A DNA stretch of 5,161 bases from an uncultured Methanobrevibacter sp. (lineage in GTDB: Archaea; Methanobacteriota; Methanobacteria; Methanobacteriales; Methanobacteriaceae): positions 1 through 5,161 of the forward strand of contig CAMODR010000119.1 of NCBI GenBank assembly GCA_946611495.1, given 5' to 3'. The translations under genes were made by a program, and so were the position numbers. Of this stretch, positions 1 through 5,115 are shown one piece after another. The notes beneath the pieces were generated by a model, which did no database searches, was not told where the DNA came from, and saw only the letters and a list, made by a program, of their open reading frames with translations. Each line of letters opens with the position of its first letter. The first letter of the stretch is position 1.

Positions 1-66
1 CTATTTTTTTATTACTAAATTTAATTAAAAACTATTTTATATTATTAAAAATATAAATAAATATAC

Positions 67-76
67 TATATAAAAT
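67..76 (+). promoter_or_regulatory. Distal TATA-like element (TATATAAAAT)
   Basis: TATATAAAAT is the closest match in the leader to an archaeal TATA box. It lies about 200 nt upstream of the mmp3 start, so a transcript from here would have an unusually long untranslated leader of roughly 180 nt. In DNA this rich in A and T, such matches arise readily by chance, and the purine-rich BRE normally found just upstream is not clear. It could be a second promoter for mmp3, a promoter for a small RNA covering the less A/T-rich 80-165 patch, or nothing. Confidence 0.25.
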
Positions 77-213
77 AATGGCAATTTTAGTTATTTTTGG
101 GATTATTCAAGTAAATGGTTTATTATCTAAATCATATTTTTGAATCGAATAACTGTTGTCATTTTTAATATTGTAATTAATGTATAATTATTAAAATTTA
201 CCAATAATTCTAT

Positions 214-225
214 TAGTAAATACTA
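214..225 (+). promoter_or_regulatory. Likely mmp3 promoter, TATA-type element with dyad
   Basis: TAAATA at 217-222 sits in the dyad TAGTA-AA-TACTA (214-225). Archaeal transcription normally starts about 25 nt after the TATA centre, which predicts a start near 245 and an untranslated leader of about 28 nt before the ATG at 273. The nine bases TAAATACTA (217-225) recur at 5101-5109 in the promoter at the other end of the window. The BRE upstream is poor, so this is a placement by spacing and motif rather than a strong match. Confidence 0.45.
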
Positions 226-260
226 AATTATTTTAATGATTATTTGATTTTATTAAAGAA

Positions 261-265
261 AGAGG
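261..265 (+). promoter_or_regulatory. Ribosome-binding site of mmp3
   Basis: AGAGG at 261-265 partly matches the archaeal Shine-Dalgarno consensus GGAGGTGAT and ends 7 nt before the ATG at 273. It supports that ATG, and the encoded protein begins with a complete beta-strand pattern at residue 1. Confidence 0.6.
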
Positions 266-272
266 CAAGCCT

Positions 273-1832
273 ATGCTAATAAAAATTAATGGAGAAGATG
301 TGAATATTCCTGAAGGGTCTACCATTAAGGACGCTATTGAAATTTCAAATGCTCCTTACACTAAAGGCAGTATCGTTTGTCTTATAAAGGGAGAAAGCGA
401 AATACAAAGCAATATCCTTAAGTATAAGATAAAAACACCTAAAGGAAGTATTCTCATTGAATTAGAAGTTTCTGAAAAATCTAAACCTTTAACTGATTTT
501 TTCAAGGAAAATTATTCCAAGTTCATCTCTAATAATGTTCGCTGGGAATCATCTAATGAAGTTGCTATCGGTCCGGTTATCTCTAATTTTGAACCTTCTC
601 ATGATGAGTTCAATTATTTTGATAATGATGTCCTAATCAGCTTATCCGGATTCTCTAAGGAGGCAACTCACATAATCTTTGTTAAGGATGACCACTCAAA
701 TGTATATGGTGTTCCTAAATACAGTGACCGTGGAGTCTTTGCAAGGGTTATAGGTGGAAGAAAAACTTTATTCTCTTTAACATCTGATGATGAGATATTG
801 GATATTCAACCTGTGATTGAGCGCAGCACTGTAAAGGACAGTACTGGCGGATCCAATCTTGATGAAGTTTTAGAGGAAGGAAATCAGTTATTTACCTATG
901 TTCTTTTTGAACCTAATCCAAGGTCTCCAGCATCTGTAGAGCATTTATTCTCTTTAATTAGAAATGACAGGATTCAAGTCAATTTCGAATCCAATTCCTT
1001 TGTAGGTTTCTATGAATTGACTGGATTGACTAAAGAGAAGGAAGAAATTACAGAACGTAAGAGAGGAACTGTAACATTAAGAAATGACGGTAAAGGTAAA
1101 GGTAGAGTTTATGTTTATAGGGAAGATAGAGTGAGAGCAGAGACTCACACAAACATTGCAAAAGTCAAACAGGGAATGGAACTCTTTGACATTGCAAAGG
1201 AAGGGGACTTCATTACAGTCAGAAGTGACCCTGAAAGAATCATGCTTATGATGATGAGTCAGAAGGATGCTCATGACTATCTTGAAAATTTAGGCGTTAA
1301 TCATATAAGAACTGGTCTTGAAGATGATGATGCTATTATTGTAAGCCAAGAACCTGAATTTACCATTAACATTTTGGAAAATAAGGAAGTCACTACCTTT
1401 GGTTTAGCCAGTGATGAGTTGCTTAAGGTTAAATTGACTGATGATGCTCCAAGAACTAGATGGTATCTTGAAAAAATCACTGGATTGGCAGAAAAGCCTG
1501 TCGGTACCTTAAAGGTCTACTTTGCTGTGCCTGATATGAATCTCTTCATGTTTAATGGTGATGATAAGGAGTCTAAAGGTTTGATTCCTGAAAACACCCC
1601 TACAGATAAGATGGAATCTGGTGAAATAGGAATTACAAACATGTCTCGTAAGAATTTAGGTTTAATCGGTATTAGAACTGCTGACAGCACTGATTTTGGA
1701 CCTACCGGTGAGCCATTCTCTGCTACTAACGTTGTAGGTAAGGTTGTTGGAAATATTGAAGGCTTAAATAAGCTTAAAGATGGAAGTACTCTTTATATTA
1801 ATGAAGTTTATGATGATGAGATGGAGGAATGA
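273..1832 (+). CDS. mmp3: Methanogenesis marker protein 3 (Mmp3, UPF0288 family), MCR activation complex component
   Basis: The protein has 519 residues, close to the roughly 500 usual for marker 3 (TIGR03268/UPF0288, from memory). Family knowledge: Mmp3 co-purifies with the methyl-coenzyme M reductase activation complex (McrC, Mmp7, Mmp17 and the ATPase A2), a soluble cytoplasmic assembly that reduces the nickel of F430 to Ni(I). What I see: residues 1-40 ([22 protein letters not shown]...) read like a ThiS/TGS-type beta-grasp domain. A long beta-rich middle follows, including [21 protein letters not shown] at about 264-284. The C-terminal part at about 449-513 has GEIGITN, GLIGIR and [17 protein letters not shown] and looks cyclophilin-like. 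Cys36 is the only cysteine, so a structural or scaffolding role is likelier than binding a metal cluster. There is no signal peptide or membrane segment. The final codons (gag atg gag gaa) also supply the ribosome-binding site of mmp6, so the two genes are probably co-transcribed. Confidence 0.9.
   Translation: MLIKINGEDVNIPEGSTIKDAIEISNAPYTKGSIVCLIKGESEIQSNILKYKIKTPKGSILIELEVSEKSKPLTDFFKENYSKFISNNVRWESSNEVAIGPVISNFEPSHDEFNYFDNDVLISLSGFSKEATHIIFVKDDHSNVYGVPKYSDRGVFARVIGGRKTLFSLTSDDEILDIQPVIERSTVKDSTGGSNLDEVLEEGNQLFTYVLFEPNPRSPASVEHLFSLIRNDRIQVNFESNSFVGFYELTGLTKEKEEITERKRGTVTLRNDGKGKGRVYVYREDRVRAETHTNIAKVKQGMELFDIAKEGDFITVRSDPERIMLMMMSQKDAHDYLENLGVNHIRTGLEDDDAIIVSQEPEFTINILENKEVTTFGLASDELLKVKLTDDAPRTRWYLEKITGLAEKPVGTLKVYFAVPDMNLFMFNGDDKESKGLIPENTPTDKMESGEIGITNMSRKNLGLIGIRTADSTDFGPTGEPFSATNVVGKVVGNIEGLNKLKDGSTLYINEVYDDEMEE
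1823..1827 (+). promoter_or_regulatory. Ribosome-binding site deciding the mmp6 start
   Basis: GGAGG at 1823-1827 lies inside the last codons of mmp3. Two in-frame ATGs follow. The one at 1829 is only 1 nt away, too close to be used, while the one at 1835 is 7 nt away, the normal distance. The site therefore selects 1835. Confidence 0.7.
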
Positions 1833-1834
1833 TT

Positions 1835-2347
1835 ATGCCTGCAAATTTATGTATAACTCCAGATTTAGGCAAAGAGGACATGGATCCTGAAGTTTCAACA
1901 AGGATGATTATTTTAAGTTCTAAAGCTAATGTAAGTGAAAGTGAAGTAGTGAATTTCTTGCATATGTTGAATTTGCCACTTACCATTAAATGGACCTGTT
2001 ATGGGGCTATGATTAGTGGAAAGGACAAATATGTTAAGCAAGCTATAAAAGAGCTTCGTAAATTAGATCCTTATGGAATTTTCACTAAGGAAAGAGGTTT
2101 TGCTCCAGGGGATCCTAGAAGATGCAGAGGCCATAGGTATGGGCCTAGGGAAGGATTCCACCAAATGGAAAAGGAATTCAGAATTCTTGATTATGTTGGA
2201 GAAGCTTTAAGAAATCCAAGGGAAGTTGAAATCGAGAAAAAAGAACCTGTTTCTGTGGATTACTTTAAAGAAGCTTTAGAAAGTTCTTTAAAAGAAGAAT
2301 CTAACAATTCTTCAGATGAAAATAAAAGTGAGGACGATAAAGAATAG
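1835..2347 (+). CDS. mmp6: Methanogenesis marker protein 6 (Mmp6)
   Basis: From the ATG at 1835 the product has 170 residues and begins [12 protein letters not shown]. The upstream ATG at 1829, which overlaps the mmp3 stop, would add only Met-Ile and is badly spaced from the GGAGG. Recognition rests on the signature at residues 84-111, [18 protein letters not shown] followed by [10 protein letters not shown], typical of marker 6 (TIGR03272, from memory; core about 130 residues). An alpha/beta region with TRMIILSS (22-29) and [12 protein letters not shown] (51-62) precedes it. Cysteines are at 6, 55 and 97; Cys97 lies in the arginine-rich signature. Residues from about 137 form a charged, Ser/Asp/Glu/Lys-rich tail that looks disordered and exceeds the family core. 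No membrane segment is visible. The biochemical role is unknown to me. Strict association with methanogens and its place 2 nt after mmp3 suggest a job in MCR maturation or activation. Confidence 0.87.
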   Translation: MPANLCITPDLGKEDMDPEVSTRMIILSSKANVSESEVVNFLHMLNLPLTIKWTCYGAMISGKDKYVKQAIKELRKLDPYGIFTKERGFAPGDPRRCRGHRYGPREGFHQMEKEFRILDYVGEALRNPREVEIEKKEPVSVDYFKEALESSLKEESNNSSDENKSEDDKE

Positions 2348-2475
2348 GAAAACTTTGATATGGGATTTAGATTTGATTATTTTATCATTGGAATGATGAT
2401 TAAATAAAAAATAATTATTTTATTATTAAAAGATTGTTTAAAGTTTTCTTAGATTATTATTATGAGGATGATATT
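2348..2475. other. A/T-rich gap between mmp6 and mmp5 with small dyads
   Basis: This 128-nt non-coding gap is the first break in an otherwise tight gene string. It contains ATCATT-GG-AATGAT (2384-2397), a dyad whose 2-nt centre would force a shorter stem in RNA, and a perfect 14-bp palindrome AAAATAATTATTTT (2408-2421), which is made only of A and T. A weak promoter for mmp5-mmp15, a processing site, or neither are all possible; no TATA/BRE pair stands out. Confidence 0.4.
2464..2467 (+). promoter_or_regulatory. Ribosome-binding site deciding the mmp5 start
   Basis: GAGG at 2464-2467, continuing as GAGGATGAT, ends 8 nt before the ATG at 2476. It sets the start there rather than at the in-frame TTG at 2434, which has no ribosome-binding site. 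Confidence 0.7.
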
Positions 2476-2985
2476 ATGGTAAAAGTAGCTATTTATCCAC
2501 CAAATTCATTGATTTTAGCTGACTTGATTGAGAGAAAAGGTCATACTCCTTTGGCTCTCCAAAAACAAATTAGACAAAAGATTAAAGATCCGGAGATTGA
2601 TTCTCCTCCAATGAACATTACAGAGGAAGATCCTATTAAAGGATTAAAGTATGCAGCTATTGAAGTGCCTTCCGGTGTAAGGGGAAGGATGTCTATCATT
2701 GGACCACTTATAGATGCTGCTGAAGCTGCAATCATTGTAGATGGCGCTCCATTTGGCTTTGGTTGTGTAGGATGTGCAAGAACAAATGAATTATCAATTT
2801 TCTGTTTACGTAAAAAGGACATACCTGTTTTAGAGGTTGTCTATCCTTCTGATGAAGATGAAACCATGCTTATGGTAAATCAGATAATGGACTTTTTAGA
2901 TTCCTTGCCTGGTGGCGGAGGAGACTTGGAAGGAGAAGGAAATGTTCTTGGTGAAGGTTCCGAAGAGAATTTAGGAGGGCAGTAA
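2476..2985 (+). CDS. mmp5: Methanogenesis marker protein 5 (Mmp5)
   Basis: The product has 169 residues and starts [23 protein letters not shown]. The frame stays open upstream to a TTG at 2434, but the GAGG 8 nt before the ATG at 2476 and the clean beta-strand N-terminus favour 2476. It matches marker 5 (TIGR03271, from memory; core about 140 residues). Visible motifs are [16 protein letters not shown] (8-23), [20 protein letters not shown] (63-82), and the cysteine motif [13 protein letters not shown] (93-105) with Cys97 and Cys100 as CxxC, plus Cys110. The CxxC could bind metal or be redox-active, but that is inference. Residues 145-169 are a Gly/Glu-rich tail ([11 protein letters not shown]...) that looks disordered. 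The last codons (gga ggg cag) create the ribosome-binding site of mmp15, one base downstream, so the two genes are probably co-translated. I know of no assigned reaction. Confidence 0.87.
   Translation: MVKVAIYPPNSLILADLIERKGHTPLALQKQIRQKIKDPEIDSPPMNITEEDPIKGLKYAAIEVPSGVRGRMSIIGPLIDAAEAAIIVDGAPFGFGCVGCARTNELSIFCLRKKDIPVLEVVYPSDEDETMLMVNQIMDFLDSLPGGGGDLEGEGNVLGEGSEENLGGQ
2973..2978 (+). promoter_or_regulatory. Ribosome-binding site of mmp15
   Basis: AGGAGG at 2973-2978 is the strongest SD match that has a start codon properly placed after it. It ends 8 nt before the ATG at 2987 and is formed by the leucine and two glycine codons near the end of mmp5. Confidence 0.8.
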
Positions 2986-2986
2986 G

Positions 2987-4222
2987 ATGGTAAAGATTGC
3001 ATTAGTTTCCTGCGGTACAGAATATAGTGGTGTCCAAAAGGAAATTGAAAAGGCAGCTCTTAAGTTTGGAGCTGAAATAATTCTTCCTGAAATTGATTTA
3101 GATTATATTAATGAAGCTTATGAGAAATTCGGTTTCTCTGCTCAAAGTTCAAGCTTAAAGCTTATGATTGCAAGGGCTATGTCTATTGTTGAAGGCAAAT
3201 GTAAGCCTGATGCAGTATTTATCGCTACTTGCTTTAGATGTGCTGAAGGAGCACTTGTAAGAAATGAAGTAAGACGTTTTATCCAAAATAACACTCGTAT
3301 TCCAGTAGTTACTTATTCTTTTACTGAAAGAACAAAAGCTGATGAGTTATTTATCCGTATGGAAGCATTGGCTACAACTGTAACTCGTAGAAGTATTCTT
3401 GCTCGTGAAAAGCAAGAAGGACTTACACTTGGTCTTGACTCTGGTTCAACAACTACTAAAGCTGTTCTTATGGAAAACAACAAGGTTATCGGTACTGGTT
3501 GGACTTCCACAAAGGACATTATCGAATCTGCTCAAACTGCAGCTGCTGAAGCATTTGAAGGCACTGGATACAATTGGGATGATGTTGAGGGTATAGGAAC
3601 TACCGGTTATGGTAGATTCACTATGGGTCAGGAATTCGGCGCTGAACTTATCCAAGAGGAATTGTCTGTAAATGCAAAAGGTGCAGTATATCTTGCAGAC
3701 TGTCAAAAAGGCGAAGCTACTGTGTTAGATATTGGTGGTATGGATAACAAGGTTATTACTGTAAATAATGGTATTCCTGATAACTTCACTATGGGAGGTA
3801 TCTGTGCAGGTGCATCTGGTAGATTCCTTGACATGACTTCCCGTAGATTAGATGTTGACATTACCGAGCTTGGCCCTCTTGCAGTCCAAGGTGACTGGAG
3901 AAAGGCTATGCTAAACTCTTACTGTATTGTATTCGGTATTCAAGACCTTGTTACAACCCTTGCTGCTGGAGGTTCTAAAGCAGATGTTGCTGCTGCAGCA
4001 TGTCACTCTGTATCTGAGCAAGTTTACGAACAGCAATTACAGGAAATTGACATTCGTGAACCTTTAATTCAAGTGGGTGGAACCAGTTTGATTTCCGGTC
4101 TTGTTGAGGCAGTCAGTGAAACCTTAGGTGGTATTGAAGTAATCGTGCCAGAATACTCACAGCATATTGGTGCTGTAGGTGCAGCATTGCTTGTATCTGG
4201 TATGGGTAATAGACATGAATAA
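2987..4222 (+). CDS. mmp15: Methanogenesis marker protein 15 (Mmp15), BadF/HgdC-type activator ATPase
   Basis: The protein has 411 residues, matching the roughly 400 of marker 15 (TIGR03286, from memory). Residues 145-405 form an ASKHA ATPase like the activators of 2-hydroxyacyl-CoA dehydratase and benzoyl-CoA reductase. Phosphate loop 1 is [14 protein letters not shown] (148-161), then GTTGYGR (204-210), phosphate loop 2 [11 protein letters not shown] (247-257), and an adenosine-type motif [14 protein letters not shown] (363-376). Both iron-sulfur ligands of the family are kept: Cys273 in [13 protein letters not shown] and Cys313 in [10 protein letters not shown] homodimer would thus bridge one [4Fe-4S] cluster, as in HgdC. 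Residues 1-138 are an extra domain with Cys9, Cys72 and a C82xxC85 motif (ATCFRCAEG). Its tail IPVVTYSF...IRMEAL resembles the C-terminal subdomain of dehydratase components. Inferred role: ATP-driven delivery of low-potential electrons in MCR activation or cofactor assembly. The substrate protein is unknown. It is soluble. Confidence 0.9.
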   Translation: MVKIALVSCGTEYSGVQKEIEKAALKFGAEIILPEIDLDYINEAYEKFGFSAQSSSLKLMIARAMSIVEGKCKPDAVFIATCFRCAEGALVRNEVRRFIQNNTRIPVVTYSFTERTKADELFIRMEALATTVTRRSILAREKQEGLTLGLDSGSTTTKAVLMENNKVIGTGWTSTKDIIESAQTAAAEAFEGTGYNWDDVEGIGTTGYGRFTMGQEFGAELIQEELSVNAKGAVYLADCQKGEATVLDIGGMDNKVITVNNGIPDNFTMGGICAGASGRFLDMTSRRLDVDITELGPLAVQGDWRKAMLNSYCIVFGIQDLVTTLAAGGSKADVAAAACHSVSEQVYEQQLQEIDIREPLIQVGGTSLISGLVEAVSETLGGIEVIVPEYSQHIGAVGAALLVSGMGNRHE

Positions 4223-4257
4223 ATAATTTATTAGTTGATAAAATAATTATCCGCTCT

Positions 4258-4280
4258 TTTATCTTTAAAGGAGGGATTAT
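4258..4280 (+). repeat. Imperfect direct repeat, copy 1, with orphan Shine-Dalgarno
   Basis: TTTATCTTTAAAGGAGGGAT and the following TAT match copy 2 (4300-4322) at 20 of 23 positions, with an offset of 42 nt. This copy holds GGAGG (4270-4274), a better Shine-Dalgarno than the one used by mmp17, yet no ATG, GTG or TTG follows within the usual distance. CTTTAAAG (4263-4270) is also a perfect 8-bp palindrome. Confidence 0.6.
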
Positions 4281-4299
4281 TATAATTATCTACTTTTTA

Positions 4300-4322
4300 T
4301 TTATCTTTAAAAGAGTGATTTT
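4300..4322 (+). repeat. Imperfect direct repeat, copy 2, carrying the mmp17 ribosome-binding site
   Basis: TTTATCTTTAAAAGAGTGAT and the following TTT repeat copy 1, abutting the ATG of mmp17. AGAG (4312-4315) lies 7 nt before the ATG at 4323, with GTGAT (4315-4319) adding partial complementarity to the 16S rRNA tail. Relative to copy 1 the GGAGGG has become AGAGTG, a weaker site. An in-frame TAA at 4308-4310 excludes any earlier mmp17 start. Confidence 0.6.
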
Positions 4323-4889
4323 ATGTATATTGAATCAAATGACCCAGATGGGGCAGAAGTCTACGATATGATCATTAGGCAAATTTTCCAAGACTTGGTC
4401 TTGCCTCCTTCTATAGATGATATGCGCGCTTACGTTAATCCAAATGAGGTCTGTTTCATTATGGCAATTAAAATGAGAAAGACTTCTCAACATATTACCT
4501 TAAAGGAAGTTGCTAAAGTAAGCTATGAGGCAGATGATGATACCACTGTTGTATTGATTGACAATGAGAACTATCTTCCAAATATCTTAAGGGTTCTCTG
4601 GAAAGAAAATGGTAGGGAAAACGTTCATCAGCCAAGCAGATATGTTATTCACATGAAAGGACAGCATGAAGTCTCTGACCTTGTAGTGGATGACCCTCAT
4701 GAAAACTTGAAAAGAAGGATTTATGATGCAATATTCAGAATAGTTCCTGAAGGATTTAAGATCATAAGAGACTTGTCTGAGGAAGATATTGTCTGTGTTG
4801 TGGCTACTGATGAGCTAATCAAGGATGAATGGATTGAAAAGGCTAAAGGATATATGGTTGAATTGAATACTCCTAAAACTTGGGATTAA
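4323..4889 (+). CDS. mmp17: Methanogenesis marker protein 17 (Mmp17), MCR activation complex component
   Basis: The product has 188 residues, the usual size for marker 17 (TIGR03291, from memory), starting MYIESNDPDGAEVYDMIIRQIFQDL. The ATG at 4323 is the only plausible start, since an in-frame TAA lies at 4308. Family knowledge: Mmp17 co-purifies with, and is part of, the MCR activation complex with McrC, Mmp7, Mmp3 and the ATPase A2. Sequence: two similar-sized alpha/beta halves with a break near residue 100. The first has PPSIDDMRAYVNPNEVCFIMAI (28-49), the second RYVIHMKG (106-113), DDPHENLKRRIYDAIFRIVPEGFKIIRD (123-150) and EEDIVCVVATDELIKDEWI (153-171). Only Cys44 and Cys158 are present, spaced too far apart to form an obvious cluster motif by themselves. 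It is soluble and has no signal peptide. It is separated from mmp15 by a structured 100-nt leader and followed by a T-rich end. Mmp7, its partner in the complex, is not encoded in this window. Confidence 0.88.
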   Translation: MYIESNDPDGAEVYDMIIRQIFQDLVLPPSIDDMRAYVNPNEVCFIMAIKMRKTSQHITLKEVAKVSYEADDDTTVVLIDNENYLPNILRVLWKENGRENVHQPSRYVIHMKGQHEVSDLVVDDPHENLKRRIYDAIFRIVPEGFKIIRDLSEEDIVCVVATDELIKDEWIEKAKGYMVELNTPKTWD

Positions 4890-4935
4890 TCTTCAATCTT
4901 CTTCTTTTATTTTCATAATCCTTTATATTTTTTTA
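4890..4935 (+). terminator. Pyrimidine/T-rich terminator zone after mmp17
   Basis: Immediately after the mmp17 stop come repeated pyrimidine tracts (CTTCTTCTTTTATTTTC at 4898-4914) and then a run of seven Ts (4928-4934). There is no strong G/C hairpin. Archaeal transcripts commonly end at such U-rich tracts, so this is the likely end of the mmp transcript; further T-runs at 5014-5019 and 5034-5040 could act as backups. Confidence 0.55.
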
Positions 4936-5046
4936 ATATTTATTTAATTCATTTTTAAAGATTTTATTAAATTAATCTTTAGAATTTTTATTATTTATTT
5001 GAATGTTTTAAGATTTTTTCTCTTTTAAAATTATTTTTTTAAAACA

Positions 5047-5079
5047 GTTCGTAATTATCTTAAAATTTGTTCGTATTTA
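5047..5079 (+). repeat. Two GTTCGTAWTTA repeats 22 nt apart
   Basis: GTTCGTAATTA (5047-5057) and GTTCGTATTTA (5069-5079) agree at 10 of 11 positions. They are spaced 22 nt start to start, about two helical turns, so a protein could bind both on one face of the DNA. They end about 20 nt upstream of the TATA box at 5100. A repeated element containing C and G is conspicuous in this A/T background. It is a candidate activator or regulator site; the protein is unknown. Confidence 0.45.
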
Positions 5080-5091
5080 ATAAAAATAAAT

Positions 5092-5106
5092 AGAAATGCT
5101 TAAATA
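5092..5106 (+). promoter_or_regulatory. Promoter (BRE plus TATA) for a gene right of the window
   Basis: AGAAATG (5092-5098) followed by CTTAAATA (5099-5106) is a good purine-rich BRE and TATA-box arrangement for the + strand. The expected transcription start is near 5128, and no start codon with a ribosome-binding site follows before 5161, so the gene lies beyond the edge. Confidence 0.6.
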
Positions 5107-5115
5107 CTAGTATTT
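5102..5115. promoter_or_regulatory. 14-bp palindrome overlapping the TATA box (candidate operator)
   Basis: AAATACTAGTATTT is a perfect 14-bp inverted repeat centred on CTAG that covers the last five bases of the TATA element. A dimeric regulator bound here would block TBP, which is a common archaeal repression geometry. The half-site TACTA/TAGTA also appears in the dyad over the probable mmp3 TATA box (214-225). Confidence 0.45.

Larger units (their letters stand above)
1..272. other. A/T-rich intergenic leader upstream of mmp3
   Basis: No convincing gene lies here on either strand. The stretch is overwhelmingly A and T, with T-runs at the far left (for example 4-10) that could belong to the terminator of a gene outside the window. 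A somewhat less A/T-rich patch lies at about 78-165. It includes a 21-codon ATG-to-TGA frame (78-143) encoding a hydrophobic peptide, but there is no Shine-Dalgarno sequence and I do not call it a gene. Two TATA-like elements are visible (67-76 and 217-222) and are listed separately. The small dyad TAGTA-AA-TACTA at 214-225 overlaps the proximal one. Confidence 0.7.
4223..4322 (+). promoter_or_regulatory. Structured leader between mmp15 and mmp17
   Basis: This 100-nt gap separates mmp17 from the otherwise tight mmp5-mmp15 pair. It contains GATAA-AATAA-TTATC (4237-4251), a pyrimidine stretch CTCTTTTA (4254-4261), and two related copies of a region around a ribosome-binding site (about 4258-4280 and 4300-4322). 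CTCTTTTA can pair locally with TAAAGGAG (4266-4273; tetraloop TCTT, one G-U pair) or at longer range with TAAAAGAG (4308-4315), which overlaps the mmp17 ribosome-binding site. The two pairings exclude each other, so translational control is possible. The local hairpin followed by CTTTTT (4293-4298) could instead act in transcript-end formation for mmp15. Confidence 0.4.

Noticed and set aside
78..143. 21-codon ATG frame encoding MAILVIFGIIQVNGLLSKSY and one more residue
   Set aside because: It has no Shine-Dalgarno, and the TATA-like element at 67-76 is so close that transcription would start after its ATG. Chance frames of this size are common.
196..221. Inverted repeat ATTTAC...GTAAAT upstream of mmp3
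   Set aside because: Six-base A/T-rich arms with a 14-nt spacer are expected by chance here, and nothing supports a bound protein.
1077..1274. Minus-strand frame inside mmp3
   Set aside because: It is antisense to a well-supported gene, has no recognisable protein and no ribosome-binding site; the same holds for minus-strand frames at 1798-1986, 2541-2822, 3313-3519 and 3446-3706.
1829..1834. Upstream ATG of mmp6 overlapping the mmp3 stop (ATGA overlap)
   Set aside because: It is only 1 nt after the GGAGG, too close for initiation; the ATG at 1835 is at the normal 7 nt.
2408..2421. Perfect 14-bp palindrome AAAATAATTATTTT in the mmp6-mmp5 gap as an operator
   Set aside because: It is built only of A and T in an A/T-dominated gap, so a chance origin is likely; kept only as part of the gap description.
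2434..2475. A 14-residue N-terminal extension of mmp5 starting at TTG
   Set aside because: No ribosome-binding site precedes it, the DNA is intergenic in character, and GAGG is properly spaced to the ATG at 2476.
3399..3596. Second + strand frame inside mmp15
   Set aside because: It is an out-of-frame reading of the ATPase phosphate-loop region; its leucine-rich translation comes from repeated codon patterns of the real gene.
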